Positions 1 through 9,082 of a stretch of 64,000 bases of DNA are shown one piece after another; the stretch's first letter is position 1; each line of letters begins with the position of its first letter. Both the position numbers and the translations under genes were made by a program. The stretch spans positions 62,001 to 126,000 of the forward strand of contig NZ_CP114788.1 of assembly GCF_027359675.1 (NCBI RefSeq), given 5' to 3'. Under the pieces are notes generated by a model. That model searched no databases, was not told where the DNA came from, and saw nothing but the letters and a program-made list of their open reading frames with translations. This DNA is from Roseibium sp. Sym1. GTDB lineage: Bacteria; Pseudomonadota; Alphaproteobacteria; Rhizobiales; Stappiaceae.

Positions 1-72
1 TTTACGCTTCATGTGGGGGATTTCGGCAGCAAGGCTGTCGTGGTGCTCAGGGTCTTTCGAACGTTCTCAGTC

Positions 73-288
73 ATGAGCGCGCTTGACTTCTCGGTCATCG
101 AACGGCCTGCAGCCGGTTCGATCCTCGTGCTTGACCGCCCCGGCGACGCCTGCGAACTGGTTCATGTCGCGGGAGACCGGCAAGCGGCGGATGAATGGCT
201 GTCGCGTCACGGCTATCCCAACGCCGTGCTGCACGAAGTGACCACCGACGAAGTTGCCGCCGATCGCGGCGAGGGGAGGGCAGCATGA
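73..288 (+). CDS. Small hypothetical plasmid protein (71 aa)
   Basis: A 71-residue acidic protein that I do not recognise. It begins with a short hydrophobic and charged stretch and has no signal peptide, membrane segment or cysteine motif. The ATG at 73 is preferred over an in-frame start at 13, because residues before it look like readthrough of an upstream leader. Its TGA overlaps the ATG of the DUF7007 gene as ATGA, so the two are probably translationally coupled and form the first part of a three-gene unit. The window starts only 72 nt upstream, so the promoter may lie outside. Confidence 0.5.
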   Translation: MSALDFSVIERPAAGSILVLDRPGDACELVHVAGDRQAADEWLSRHGYPNAVLHEVTTDEVAADRGEGRAA

Positions 289-1160
289 CCTTCGCTCAGT
301 CAGAACCCGATACGATAGCGCTGCCGGACGTTCAATTTGCCACCAGCGCCGAAGGCATTCCCGTTGCGCGCGTCGGCGATACTGCTTTCGCCATGGTGCC
401 CGGCCGCGTCGAAACTTGCTTTCTGGCCACGGCCTGGTGCGTGCGCCGGCCGCTCGCCGAGCTCGTTCGCAATGATTTTTACGGGCATGGCGGAGAGCTT
501 GCCGGCGAAGAGGCGTTCCGCGCCAAGGTGCTCGAACAGGCCGGGCACGCCCGCGAAAAGCGTGCCCTCGGACGCCGGGAGGTTCGCTGCCACGCGAACA
601 CGCCATGGGGACCGTCGCAGGGGGCGACGGTCTTTGGCGAGAGAGTGGTCTGCCATTCGACCGCTGCTCATGGAGGTTTCCATCTCTCCGCCGACCGCAA
701 CGCGAAGGTCGACCGGGGTCTTCGCCGGCAAGGCGGCTGGTACGAGGAAGATGCCGAATGGGCGATTGTTGCGCTGACCCTTCCGCACCTCTTCACAAGC
801 TTCGAGCGGCGGAGCGCCGAGCAGACCGTGAAAGACAGCTGGCCGGATGCCTGGGAAGTGATTTTTGGCACCGTGCTCGAACCCGGCCAGTCTCACGAAA
901 AGGATCGGCGCGCGTTTCATGCACGTCATGCTGGCGACTGGATCGTCATCTCCGCCATAAGGGCGGAGCAGCACCACGGTTTTGTGGAGGTCATTGCAAC
1001 GCCCGGCGGCGCGCGAGGGCCAAAGACTGAGGAACGCCGGTTCCTCGTTCCAGCTGCGGAATACGAGATCGGCCGTTTCGGTTTCGTCGTCGATCCGGCC
1101 CGGCACGATGCATACGACGGCCCTTCGAGCTTCATTGGGTGGAGGCCGAGTTCGCCATGA
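285..1160 (+). CDS. DUF7007 domain-containing plasmid protein
   Basis: A 291-residue soluble protein that resembles the DUF7007 proteins found on rhizobial-type plasmids beside ardC and DUF736 genes; the biochemical role is unknown. Recognisable features are a central block with HANTPWGPSQGA (about residues 102-113) followed by a histidine- and glycine-rich segment (CHSTAAHGGFHL), typical of the family. The ATG at 285 overlaps the preceding stop codon (ATGA). The gene ends in another ATGA overlap with the next gene, so the three genes read as one tightly coupled operon. The family assignment is from memory of its conserved motifs. Confidence 0.65.
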   Translation: MTFAQSEPDTIALPDVQFATSAEGIPVARVGDTAFAMVPGRVETCFLATAWCVRRPLAELVRNDFYGHGGELAGEEAFRAKVLEQAGHAREKRALGRREVRCHANTPWGPSQGATVFGERVVCHSTAAHGGFHLSADRNAKVDRGLRRQGGWYEEDAEWAIVALTLPHLFTSFERRSAEQTVKDSWPDAWEVIFGTVLEPGQSHEKDRRAFHARHAGDWIVISAIRAEQHHGFVEVIATPGGARGPKTEERRFLVPAAEYEIGRFGFVVDPARHDAYDGPSSFIGWRPSSP

Positions 1161-1507
1161 CCCGTTTGCTTCTTCTCCGCCGAATGGAAACCGCGCGCCG
1201 CCAGACAAAGGCGCATCTGGATCTGATTGAACGCCAGATCGCGGCACGGGCCGAACGCATGACGATCAGCGCCCAGGCCAAGGCCAAGGCCAAGGCAAGA
1301 TCGCATCCGCGTGGCCGCTCCCGCTGGACACGGTCCGACGACGTCTTGTTTCGGGAGTATCTCGATCAGCTCAGTTTCGAGCGCCGCGGCGAAATCGATG
1401 CACTCACCCGAAAGCTGTCCAGGCAGGAGCAGGCGATCGTAGCCGTCAGGGCGAAGGTCACGATTGAGGGGTCTGCTGCCGGACCGGATGCGCAACTCGT
1501 ATTGTGA
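1157..1507 (+). CDS. Hypothetical basic protein coupled to the DUF7007 gene
   Basis: A 116-residue protein, very rich in Arg, Lys and Ala, with an alternating Ala-Lys stretch (AQAKAKAKAR, about residues 40-49) and long amphipathic helices. It has no membrane segment. Its composition would suit nucleic-acid binding, but that is inference only. The start at 1157 is chosen because it makes an ATGA overlap with the DUF7007 stop; an in-frame ATG at 1139 would overlap further. It is the third gene of the small operon at the left edge. Confidence 0.5.
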   Translation: MTRLLLLRRMETARRQTKAHLDLIERQIAARAERMTISAQAKAKAKARSHPRGRSRWTRSDDVLFREYLDQLSFERRGEIDALTRKLSRQEQAIVAVRAKVTIEGSAAGPDAQLVL

Positions 1508-1568
1508 GGGAAGGGGCATTTGCGGGGGCACCGGTCATTCCCTTCATGATGGGCGCCGGTGGAATGCC

Positions 1569-1822
1569 ACCCCTGCCGGCCTCCCTTCGGTTCTGGACGC
1601 GGCCGTAAACCGGCGGCCGGAGCCTTCAAGGCCGCTAACGCGCCGCGGGGCGGCCACACGCCCCATCCTCGTCAAACCTGTCCCGCGGGACTGCGCCAGG
1701 TCTTGAGAAGCCCTGCTGGCCCGCAGGACAGGTTCGCTTGTCTTGGTTCCGCGCGGACCTTGATGCCTCCGTCTTTCCGCCGGGTTCTTTTGCCCGCGCC
1801 CGAAGGGAGGGCCGGCAGGGGT
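1569..1822. repeat. Long nested inverted repeat in the leader of the next gene
   Basis: The 357-nt interval between genes holds no convincing ORF but has strong secondary structure. Bases 1569-1590 pair with 1800-1822 (22 of 23 positions, one unpaired base), closing a loop of about 210 nt. Inside it, AACCTGTCC (1675-1683) pairs perfectly with GGACAGGTT (1726-1734). The structure ends about 40 nt before the ATG at 1865, so a transcript would carry a large folded 5' leader. It could also be the relic of inverted element ends, though no transposase lies between the arms. Confidence 0.55.
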
Positions 1823-1864
1823 CGGCTTAAGCCTTCGGTCCAACGTCGAAGGAAAGGAACTCCC

Positions 1865-2452
1865 ATGTCCAGCAACGCCCGTCCCTCCCGTCAATCCGGC
1901 AAGGTCGTCCAGCTCCGCAAGGCTGCGACCCTCGAAATGGTCCGGCACACTTGCCCCGACAGTGCCCAGGCTTCCCTCATCTCTGAAAGCTTCGGTCTTC
2001 CCGTCATCGACAGCGACGGCATCCGCGATCTCCATCATCAGATGATCATCGATACATCCGACTCCCTCAATGAAGGCCTCGGCAACCGGGCAATGCAGAT
2101 CCATCTCCAGCGCATTGTCGGATCCTATGTCGGCTCCGCCCACGGCGCCGGCCAGTTCTATTCAAAGGCAGTGACCGAGGCACGCGATGCGACAGCCAAA
2201 GGTGCCAATGACACGCGTGACGAGGACCTCGACGGTCCCGTCGGTTTCGACGGCGCTGCTCAGCGCAAACGCGAGTTCGCCGCTGACATGGGACTTCAGG
2301 CCCATGCGCTCCGCTGTGCGGCCGAGGGCGTCGTGGCCGCCTATGAAGACGTTGTCGGCGAGGCCTGGAAACCCTTCCAGCGCCAGGTCGAAAATCCCGG
2401 CCAGTCCGTCGACCGGAAAGCGGCTGAATTGCAGATGGCGGCGTTTGGGTGA
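1865..2452 (+). CDS. Hypothetical conserved plasmid protein (195 aa)
   Basis: I do not recognise a named domain. The protein has a polar N terminus (about 20 residues), then a mostly helical body with many Ala, Glu and Asp residues; there is no membrane segment or signal peptide. The ATG at 1865 is chosen because an AAGGAAAGGAAC purine-rich ribosome-binding site lies just upstream, whereas the open frame that extends to 1559 runs through the structured leader. Codon use matches the GC-rich neighbours. It is likely a plasmid backbone gene of unknown role. Confidence 0.55.
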   Translation: MSSNARPSRQSGKVVQLRKAATLEMVRHTCPDSAQASLISESFGLPVIDSDGIRDLHHQMIIDTSDSLNEGLGNRAMQIHLQRIVGSYVGSAHGAGQFYSKAVTEARDATAKGANDTRDEDLDGPVGFDGAAQRKREFAADMGLQAHALRCAAEGVVAAYEDVVGEAWKPFQRQVENPGQSVDRKAAELQMAAFG

Positions 2453-2459
2453 GCCGTCG

Positions 2460-2481
2460 GGGCGGGGCTACGGCTCCGCCC
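2460..2481 (+). terminator. GC-rich hairpin after the 195-aa gene
   Basis: GGGCGGGGCT (2460-2469) pairs with GGCTCCGCCC (2472-2481), allowing G-U pairs, around a 2-3 base loop just after the stop at 2452. There is no clear T-run, so it may be a weak or Rho-assisted terminator. Confidence 0.35.
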
Positions 2482-2684
2482 GTTCAAGTTCATGCGCCGC
2501 GACGCGAATGAAGTCGAACATCACTAAATGTCATCGTTCTTTGGGTTCTCACCGAAAGATTCCGATTTCTACCAAGATTGTCTGTGCGTAAAATTGCAGC
2601 GCGCAACTTTGCTTAGCTCCTAAGTGTAGGGTCCTTCAAAGCAGAATTGAACGTTTGTTTCATCTGCAGATGCGCAGGTGTAAA

Positions 2685-5600
2685 TCAAGCTCTAACAGCT
2701 GTGTATCTTTGTCCTCCGTCGTGACTTTCTGCCTCGCCCAGAGCACAACGCGCTTTCAGCAGTTCCTGAATATCATCGGCAACTTTTCGCGAATTTGAAT
2801 ATCTTGATGCGAGATCCATCACACTGACAGGCTCTTCGGCGTCCAGCATTAAGTTGCGTATTTCGGCGGCTTGATCCGCCGCTTTTTTGGGGAACGGCCG
2901 TTTCTTTCTTTTTTCGCTCGCGACCGCAAGTGTCTGAACTTTGTCCGCCCTGTGCGCCAACGGGCCGAACTTGTCAATTTGATAGTCTGGGCGCAACCAC
3001 CGTATGAACCCTCGCCGTTCATCTGCCGCACGCGCTGTATTGAGTTCCACCAATCGTCCCAATATTTCCTGATCGCTCAAGGTTTTAGGCCATCCGTAAG
3101 CTTGAAACACAAGCTCATCAAGTTCCTCGTGAAGCTCCTTGAGGATCAGGCCTCGCCCCCTCTGGCAGACATCTTCGTCCTTGTTATTTAAACCGCTTGG
3201 TGGCAAGTAGAGTTTTTCCAATACATTATATAATCCTGTCAAAGTAAGGTCGGGATACTCTTCTAAAACCTGTTTGCGAGTAGTATCCAATTCTTCGGCA
3301 ACGAGTCGGATTCTTCGTTTCAGAGCGTCTGGTGTTTCCGGAAATGGGAAGGGATCGAAGCAACGCGATTTCGTATATCGTGGTCGATCCTCAAGTGCGC
3401 CACCCTGTTTGGCGGTCCAGAGCCTATGAATACTCGACGAGAGTACGCCAAGATGAAAAGCGTCGCCGGAGCTTATCGCCACCAACATATTGTCAGGCAA
3501 GATATCGGCATCCAAAAACTGAAACACCCGATGCTTCGCAGTTTCAACAGTCGCAATGTAACGTGGTAAGTCTTCGAGCGCGGGCCGTAGTTCAGTTCTG
3601 GGTTTCCCGAATTCTAACCACTTTTCTAAATAGCTCGCAGCATCTTTCGTCGGAGATTTTAGAAATTGTATTTCTCGCTGGCTCCTTACGGTAATCAAAA
3701 GATGCTGGTACACCTCAGGAAACCTATGCCGAACCTCATCCTTGGACAGTCCGAATAGGTCAATTGCCTTTACTCTACGAGGTCGCGACGTCAGATCGCG
3801 CCCGTTCCGGTAATCCCGAATATGGTGCTCCAGACCCTCTCTCCGACCGAGGCCCAACTCAATGGCTTTGGTGTCCGAAATAATGAATCCATCTCCATGA
3901 AGCTTCACTCCGGGCGAACAAAGGGCAGCGTTAGAGAGAAGGCCCTTCACAGTTGTAACATCCACCCCAACGGTTAGATCCGCATTGATCCTGCCTCTCG
4001 TCATCATCATTCCAATCTTGGGGTCGTCCGTCTCTAATCCAGTTTCAGATGTGACTGTGCCAAGCACCCCTTCGTGTTCGCCTGCGGCAGCTACAGTCAT
4101 GGCGATGCGCACTGCTGCGGCATCCTTACTGGCTTTTGTCCAAGGATGGTCCGGAATGGCCATCACCAGTGATACCGGCTTTTTCGAGTTCAAATGTTGA
4201 TCGACGACGCGCCGCTGGAAGACTTGAGTGATAGAGTTCGTGGTCACAAGGCCGAAACGGCGAAGTCTCGTTTTCTTTGACGCGAGCAGGCGTGCGCAGG
4301 CGTCCCACCAATACATCACGAAGTCTGCGGAATTATTTATCGTGGGATGCGCCTTCCACAAGGCTTCGGCGTAGTCGCCGCCAAGTCGAGCGCGAAGATC
4401 TTTACCGCCAATAAACGGCGGATTTCCCACAATAAAGTCAGCATCAAGCCATACGGGAACGCGTGGATTGGCCAAAAGAAATACAGGATCAATAGCACCA
4501 TCCGCCCCATATTTTTGAACCGGTTTACCGGTCGCGTCCCGTTTGAGCGGACGTTCTGGATAGCCGTCCCAAGTGAGCACGGCGTCTTTTTCTATCACAT
4601 GATCACTGTCGTGGATGACAGGTTCGGGTGGCGGCCCTTTTCGTGTTTTAAGATGCCACTGAAGATATCCAATCCATAAAACCAGTTCAGCAATTCGCAC
4701 AGCACGACTGTTTATCTCCATCCCGAGAAACTGTTCGGGCATAACCGAGATTTCTCGAAATCGTTTGACCGAATTCTCCCCGCCGAGATCTTCCAGCACC
4801 GTGAGAACATCGCCCTCAAGCTGCTTCATTTGCATGAGCGCGACATACAAGAAATTACCAGTACCACAGGCTGGATCAAGGATCCTGATACTTGCGAGTT
4901 TTCGCAAGAAGGCTAAGATTTCATTGATCGCATTGGCCTTTGAACCCGCTCGCAATTCCTTGGCGGCAACTGTCTTGACGTCAGACCAGTCTTCCTGAAG
5001 CGGTTCCAAAATAGTCGCGTTCACCAAGCGTTCGACGTGAGGGCGCGGCGTGTAGTGTGCCCCAAGCCGTTTTCGCTCCGCTGGGTCAAGTGCCTTTTCG
5101 AACAGCGAACCAAAAATCGCTGGCTCCAGATCCCGCCAATCTGCTTGCGCAGCCTGACGAAGCAGAGAGATTTCGTTCTCCTCTAGACGGAGTGCAGAAG
5201 CATTTTTGAAGAGCTTTCCATTGAACCGAAGGATTTGTTCGCCGATCACCGGCGAGTATTCACCCTTGTCCATGGTTTGCCACAGGTGCTCCATATCGGG
5301 CGCAAACCGTTTAGGATTTTCGACACACGCATCAAGGATTTTTGTGAAACCATCGTGCGGGATCAATCCGACATCTTCTACAAACATCGTGAACAGGCAG
5401 CGCATCAGGAAATGCGCCACTTCACTGGCTTCATGCCCCCTGTCCTCTAGCGCTTTGGACACATCAGCCAGCCTGGCGGCAATTTCTCGTGTCACCTTGG
5501 CGCTTTGCTTGGCAGGGTCCAATTTGTGTGGGTCGCACCAAATCATGGCCAACCGTTGTCGTATGGCAGGGATTCTCAGGTCTTCAAGATGAATGCGGAA

Positions 5601-6140
5601 GGCGTTTGAATCTGGAAAAGGACTATAATGCCGTCCTGTTTCGGAAAAGTCGGCGAACACTTCGATGAGCCGCCCTACATCACAAGTCAGAATGAATGGA
5701 GGATACGGATGATCATCAGGTAGCTTGCGCGCATATGCCTCCGCTTGCTTGCGTGCGCTGGTCATGACAACGTCCCAACCATGTGCGGTTTGAGAGCTCG
5801 CAGCATTCTCAATTTGAAACAGGTCACCCTGGCCCGGTGTGTTGGCGGCTACCTCTCGAATACGCGTCTGTTTGGCTTCCAGAATAAAACAACCACGTTT
5901 GTAAAGATCAATGCGACCCCGTTTGAATGACTCGTCAAACGATTGACTTTTAACTGTGCGTTCAAACACATAGTCGTTGTTTTCGTGCGCGGCTGACGCT
6001 GGCTCGGGCCTGGCGACCTCGAGTACATCACACAGCTCTGACAGAAACAGTGCGTAGTTCGCACGTTCCTGACCGCCTTCGCTACCTGACCATCTGTCAA
6101 TGAACCTATCGACGTCTCCGGAATATTGATGCCCCGCCAA
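2685..6140 (-). CDS. Type IIG (MmeI-like) restriction-modification enzyme
   Basis: A 1151-residue bifunctional enzyme predicted to methylate adenine and cut DNA in one chain. The N terminus has a PD-(D/E)XK-type nuclease core: D78 in GRIDLYKRG and E88-x-K90 in FILEAKQ. A helical region follows, then an N6-adenine methyltransferase domain with the SAM motif DPACGTGNF (422-430) and catalytic NPPF (573-576). The rest should hold the target-recognition domain and a C-terminal extension; it is longer than MmeI itself (about 920 aa). The start is a TTG at 6140 preceded by GGGAG (6147-6151). It stands alone, with no separate methylase, specificity or helicase gene, and is AT-richer than its flanks, consistent with acquisition. 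A DISARM-type DrmMI methylase is the main alternative, but its partner genes are absent. Confidence 0.85.
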   Translation of the reverse strand: MAGHQYSGDVDRFIDRWSGSEGGQERANYALFLSELCDVLEVARPEPASAAHENNDYVFERTVKSQSFDESFKRGRIDLYKRGCFILEAKQTRIREVAANTPGQGDLFQIENAASSQTAHGWDVVMTSARKQAEAYARKLPDDHPYPPFILTCDVGRLIEVFADFSETGRHYSPFPDSNAFRIHLEDLRIPAIRQRLAMIWCDPHKLDPAKQSAKVTREIAARLADVSKALEDRGHEASEVAHFLMRCLFTMFVEDVGLIPHDGFTKILDACVENPKRFAPDMEHLWQTMDKGEYSPVIGEQILRFNGKLFKNASALRLEENEISLLRQAAQADWRDLEPAIFGSLFEKALDPAERKRLGAHYTPRPHVERLVNATILEPLQEDWSDVKTVAAKELRAGSKANAINEILAFLRKLASIRILDPACGTGNFLYVALMQMKQLEGDVLTVLEDLGGENSVKRFREISVMPEQFLGMEINSRAVRIAELVLWIGYLQWHLKTRKGPPPEPVIHDSDHVIEKDAVLTWDGYPERPLKRDATGKPVQKYGADGAIDPVFLLANPRVPVWLDADFIVGNPPFIGGKDLRARLGGDYAEALWKAHPTINNSADFVMYWWDACARLLASKKTRLRRFGLVTTNSITQVFQRRVVDQHLNSKKPVSLVMAIPDHPWTKASKDAAAVRIAMTVAAAGEHEGVLGTVTSETGLETDDPKIGMMMTRGRINADLTVGVDVTTVKGLLSNAALCSPGVKLHGDGFIISDTKAIELGLGRREGLEHHIRDYRNGRDLTSRPRRVKAIDLFGLSKDEVRHRFPEVYQHLLITVRSQREIQFLKSPTKDAASYLEKWLEFGKPRTELRPALEDLPRYIATVETAKHRVFQFLDADILPDNMLVAISSGDAFHLGVLSSSIHRLWTAKQGGALEDRPRYTKSRCFDPFPFPETPDALKRRIRLVAEELDTTRKQVLEEYPDLTLTGLYNVLEKLYLPPSGLNNKDEDVCQRGRGLILKELHEELDELVFQAYGWPKTLSDQEILGRLVELNTARAADERRGFIRWLRPDYQIDKFGPLAHRADKVQTLAVASEKRKKRPFPKKAADQAAEIRNLMLDAEEPVSVMDLASRYSNSRKVADDIQELLKARCALGEAESHDGGQRYTAVRA

Positions 6141-6645
6141 GTGCTTACTCCCAAAAACTCTCTCAGCGAAAGAAAATAGATTGCATTAAAATCCTTTACC
6201 TATCAATAAGAGTGGGGTCGCTTATTTAACAACAAAAAATTGCTCAATCGCCCAATGTCACGCACAATTCTTTACGTCAGGAATGAGACCTAAACGCGCT
6301 GCTTTAACTAGCAGAGGTAGGGAACGTCTGGTCTTGGATACCTGCAACTCAGTTCATCGTAGACGGTACTAATCAACGACAAAAGTGTCGGTTGATCAAT
6401 CTTTCCGAACTCTGCGGCAATAGAGCGTACACACCCCTGGTGCTTCATATAAAGCAATCCAATCCCGCTCTTTGAGAGATGGCATTCCTGGTACGGCGCG
6501 GACTTCCACGATCAACCCGTAAAGGGTCCGCTAGCGAGCTGCGGCCGCTTGGCTTTGGCCTGCGCGGTGATCGCGTCCGCTAAGCCGCACACTGACGGAG
6601 CCATCAAGAGCGGGAATTGGCCCGCTCCAACGATGGAGCCCTCAA
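6141..6645. other. Intergenic, AT-rich promoter region of the R-M gene
   Basis: The 500-nt gap contains AT-rich sequence directly upstream of the restriction gene (about 6160-6250), likely holding its promoter. A 46-codon open frame on the minus strand (6308-6448, starting MKHQGCVRS) looks weakly gene-like but lacks a good ribosome-binding site and matches nothing I know. Nothing else could be supported. Confidence 0.4.
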
Positions 6646-6831
6646 ATGCAGCACGATCTTTCCCTCGCCCAGAAGCACGCCTGGAACCTCGCCCGCACCC
6701 TCATGACTCCGATCGTCCTCTTTAAATCCGGCGGTGAATACGGCGTCCTACCGGCAGACGAGATCGAAGACGCCGATGTCGAAGTGGTCTTCGAGTACGA
6801 CCCCTACAGCGGTGGCTACTCCGTCCACTGA
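6646..6831 (+). CDS. Small acidic hypothetical plasmid protein (61 aa)
   Basis: A 61-residue protein with a helical N-terminal half and a strongly acidic C-terminal half (EIEDADVEVVFEYDPYSGGY). There are no cysteines or membrane segments. Small proteins of this kind are common beside ardC on alphaproteobacterial plasmids, but I cannot name a function. It is followed 22 nt later by a strong intrinsic terminator, so it appears to be its own transcription unit rather than part of the ardC unit. Confidence 0.5.
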   Translation: MQHDLSLAQKHAWNLARTLMTPIVLFKSGGEYGVLPADEIEDADVEVVFEYDPYSGGYSVH

Positions 6832-6852
6832 CGACCCAACTTATTCTTGATG

Positions 6853-6874
6853 GCGGCGCCTGGCGCCGCTTTTT
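6853..6874 (+). terminator. Rho-independent terminator
   Basis: A perfect 8-bp stem, GCGGCGCC (6853-6860) and GGCGCCGC (6862-6869), is followed at once by TTTTT (6870-6874). It sits just after the 61-aa gene and separates it from the ardC leader. Confidence 0.75.
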
Positions 6875-7101
6875 CCGCTGCGCGGCAGCACCGACCGCGG
6901 CCCGTCCCGGGAAAGTCCGGGCGGAGCCGGCAGCAGCTGCAACGGCGTTGCCGTCCTCCTCTGCGTTCCGGCCCTTCACCACCCCGCCGCGCTATGCGCA
7001 ATGGGACCCCTGCTCGGGTGCAGCTCCTGCCTTCAGCTCCGCCATTTCGGACCCCGTGACGGACCGCGATCGGCGTGGTCCTGAATTCAGGAGGTTTGGA
7101 A

Positions 7102-8031
7102 ATGAAAAGGAAAGAGAAAAGTCCGCGCGTCGACATCTACGGGCGGATCACGGACAAAATCGTTGCAGATCTTGAGAAGGGAGCCCGCCCCTGGATAAAA
7201 CCCTGGAGCGCGGGAAGGCTCAATGGCCGGATCACACGGCCGCTCAGACACACAGGCGAGCCATACACGGGCATCAACGTTCTGCTGCTCTGGTCGGAGA
7301 GCCTGGCCCGCGGCTTTGAAGCACCGCTCTGGATGACTTACCGGCAGGCCAGCCAGATCGGCGCGCAGGTCCGTAAGGGCGAGACCGGCGCAACCGTCGT
7401 CTATGCCAGCCGCTTCACCAAGACCGAAACGGATTCCCGCGGCGATGAGGTCGAACGCGATATCCCGTTTCTGAAGACGTACACGGTCTTCAACTGCGAC
7501 CAGATCGACGGGCTTCCGGACCACTATTACCACCGGCCCGACAAGGTCATCGATCCGGTCGAACGGATCGAGTACGCGGACCGGTTCTTCGCCAACACCG
7601 GTGCGATCATCCGCCACGGCGGATCGAAAGCCTTCTACGCGCCGGCAAGCGATCACATCCAGATGCCGCCCTTCGAGACGTTTCGGGACGCTGCATCCTA
7701 CGTCGCTGTCCTCAGCCACGAGCATGTCCACTGGACTGCACCAGAAAGCAGGGTCGGACGCGACCTGTCACGTTACCACAAGGACCGCACCGAACGTGCA
7801 CGCGAAGAGCTCGTGGCCGAACTCGGAAGCTGTTTTCTCTGCGCCGATCTCGGCATCGCGCCGGAGCTCGAGCCCCGGCCGGATCACGCCAGCTACCTTC
7901 AGTCCTGGCTCAATGTCCTCAAGGGTGACAAGCGGGCGATTTTTCAGGCGGCGGCCCATGCACAGCGCGCGGTGACCTATCTGCACGCTCTTCAGCCCAC
8001 ACAGGTCAGCGAAGACCGGCAGGCGGCCTGA
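7102..8031 (+). CDS. ardC: ArdC-family antirestriction / ssDNA-binding zincin protein
   Basis: A 309-residue ArdC-type protein. The N-terminal part (about residues 8-120) matches the ssDNA-binding ArdC_N domain, with the typical RPW, Y-x-G-x-N and W-M-T/Y motifs. The C-terminal half is a metallopeptidase-like domain with HEHVHWT (an HExxH zinc motif) and a downstream EELVAELGS helix giving a third ligand. Such proteins protect incoming plasmid DNA from host restriction during conjugation. The start at 7102 follows a clear GGAGG at 7089-7093. A GC-rich leader of about 220 nt without ORFs precedes it. Together with the MmeI-like enzyme nearby it gives the plasmid both restriction and antirestriction capacity. 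Confidence 0.85.
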   Translation: MKRKEKSPRVDIYGRITDKIVADLEKGARPWIKPWSAGRLNGRITRPLRHTGEPYTGINVLLLWSESLARGFEAPLWMTYRQASQIGAQVRKGETGATVVYASRFTKTETDSRGDEVERDIPFLKTYTVFNCDQIDGLPDHYYHRPDKVIDPVERIEYADRFFANTGAIIRHGGSKAFYAPASDHIQMPPFETFRDAASYVAVLSHEHVHWTAPESRVGRDLSRYHKDRTERAREELVAELGSCFLCADLGIAPELEPRPDHASYLQSWLNVLKGDKRAIFQAAAHAQRAVTYLHALQPTQVSEDRQAA

Positions 8032-8055
8032 TACTTTCCCTAACTGATGCCACCG

Positions 8056-8076
8056 CGGAGGGCAATCAGCCCTCCG
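8056..8076 (+). terminator. Hairpin downstream of ardC
   Basis: CGGAGGGC (8056-8063) pairs perfectly with GCCCTCCG (8069-8076) over a 5-base loop, 25 nt after the ardC stop. No T-run follows, so termination strength is uncertain. Confidence 0.45.
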
Positions 8077-8078
8077 TC

Positions 8079-8402
8079 ATGCACCTGCGCGTACTTTCGC
8101 CAGGTGCCGGCGTACAATCGACGACGCTTTCCATGATGATGGCGGCACAGCGCAGTCGGGCCAGTGTCCTCGACTTGGTCCAGGGCAGCAGGAGATCACT
8201 GCACCACCATTCGACTGAAACGGCACAGGAAAAGCGAGAGCCCGTGTCAGAAGCATTGATGCAATATGCACCGGTTCCCCTTTCCGTCGCCAGCTTTTGC
8301 CACCCCGACCTGCCGCTGGACGTACGCGGACAAAGCAGGGATTGCCGGTCTGTTCGGAGCTTAAAGATCGACAATTCCCCGGACTGGCATCAACGCCAAT
8401 AA
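8079..8402 (+). pseudogene. Remnant of a PAPS-reductase-like plasmid gene
   Basis: The first 20 or so codons (MHLRVLSPGAGVQSTTLSMM) match the start of plasmid-borne adenine-nucleotide alpha-hydrolase or phosphoadenosine-phosphosulfate-reductase-like proteins, whose P-loop reads S-x-GAGVQSTTL. After about 8150 the reading frame no longer resembles the family, and the rest up to the stop at 8402 looks non-coding. The family is about 250-300 aa, so only the N-terminal P-loop segment survives. The 8403-8754 stretch that follows contains no convincing gene and forms the leader of the DUF736 gene. Confidence 0.45.
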
Positions 8403-8754
8403 CGCACGCTCATTCTCGTCTCGTGCGCCGCCGTGGATCGGTGGATCGGATACGACGTTTGCAGGTCTTCATTTCCTTAAAATGTCACATACGCGCCGCC
8501 CAAAGCGGTCTCGATTGAGGCATGTCTGACCGGGACCCGGCTTCGCCTCGCTCGGCTTGACGCAACGGCGGCTAGATACTTTCTTCCCCTTCGAACTGGC
8601 GTTCGAATTCCTCGCGGGTAGCCAAGAAAGTGTCTTTCCGCCGTCCTCCATTTCATTTCGGTTCCGCTGGAATGCGCGCCGATCGTTCCCGGTCTCTTCG
8701 ACAGCCATCGAGGCCGCGATGGTCGTGGCCCGAAACATCGAAGGAATGAAGACA

Positions 8755-9072
8755 ATGGCAAACATCGGCACATTCACCACCACGAAGAACGGCTTCACCG
8801 GTCAGATCAAGACGCTGGCCCTCAACGTCAAGGCCCGCCTCGAGCGCGTCGAAAACCCTTCCGAAAACGGCCCGCAGTTCCGCATCTACTCCGGTTCGGT
8901 CGAACTCGGAGCCGGATGGCAGAAGCAGGCGAAAGACACCGAGCGCGACTACATCTCGGTCAAGCTGGACGACCCGAGCTTCCCCGCTCCGATCTACGCC
9001 ACCCTCATCGAGGTGGAAGGTCAGGAAGGCCTGCAGCTCATCTGGTCCCGCCCGAACGGCAACCGCGACTAA
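8755..9072 (+). CDS. DUF736 domain-containing protein
   Basis: A 105-residue protein starting MANIGTFT, the characteristic beginning of DUF736, a family almost confined to alphaproteobacterial plasmids and integrative elements. It is predicted to be mostly beta-strand; the role is unknown, though its constant association with transfer genes suggests a plasmid backbone function. The ATG at 8755 is chosen over the in-frame ATG at 8746 because it matches the family start and has AAGGA (8741-8745) at suitable spacing. It is preceded by several hundred bases of GC-rich leader, like the ardC gene. Confidence 0.85.
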   Translation: MANIGTFTTTKNGFTGQIKTLALNVKARLERVENPSENGPQFRIYSGSVELGAGWQKQAKDTERDYISVKLDDPSFPAPIYATLIEVEGQEGLQLIWSRPNGNRD

Positions 9073-9082
9073 GCGACCAGCA

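Noticed and set aside
6308..6448. A 46-codon minus-strand frame beginning MKHQGCVRSIAAEFGK.
   Set aside because: It reads protein-like but lacks a ribosome-binding site and any known relative; mentioned only within the intergenic entry.
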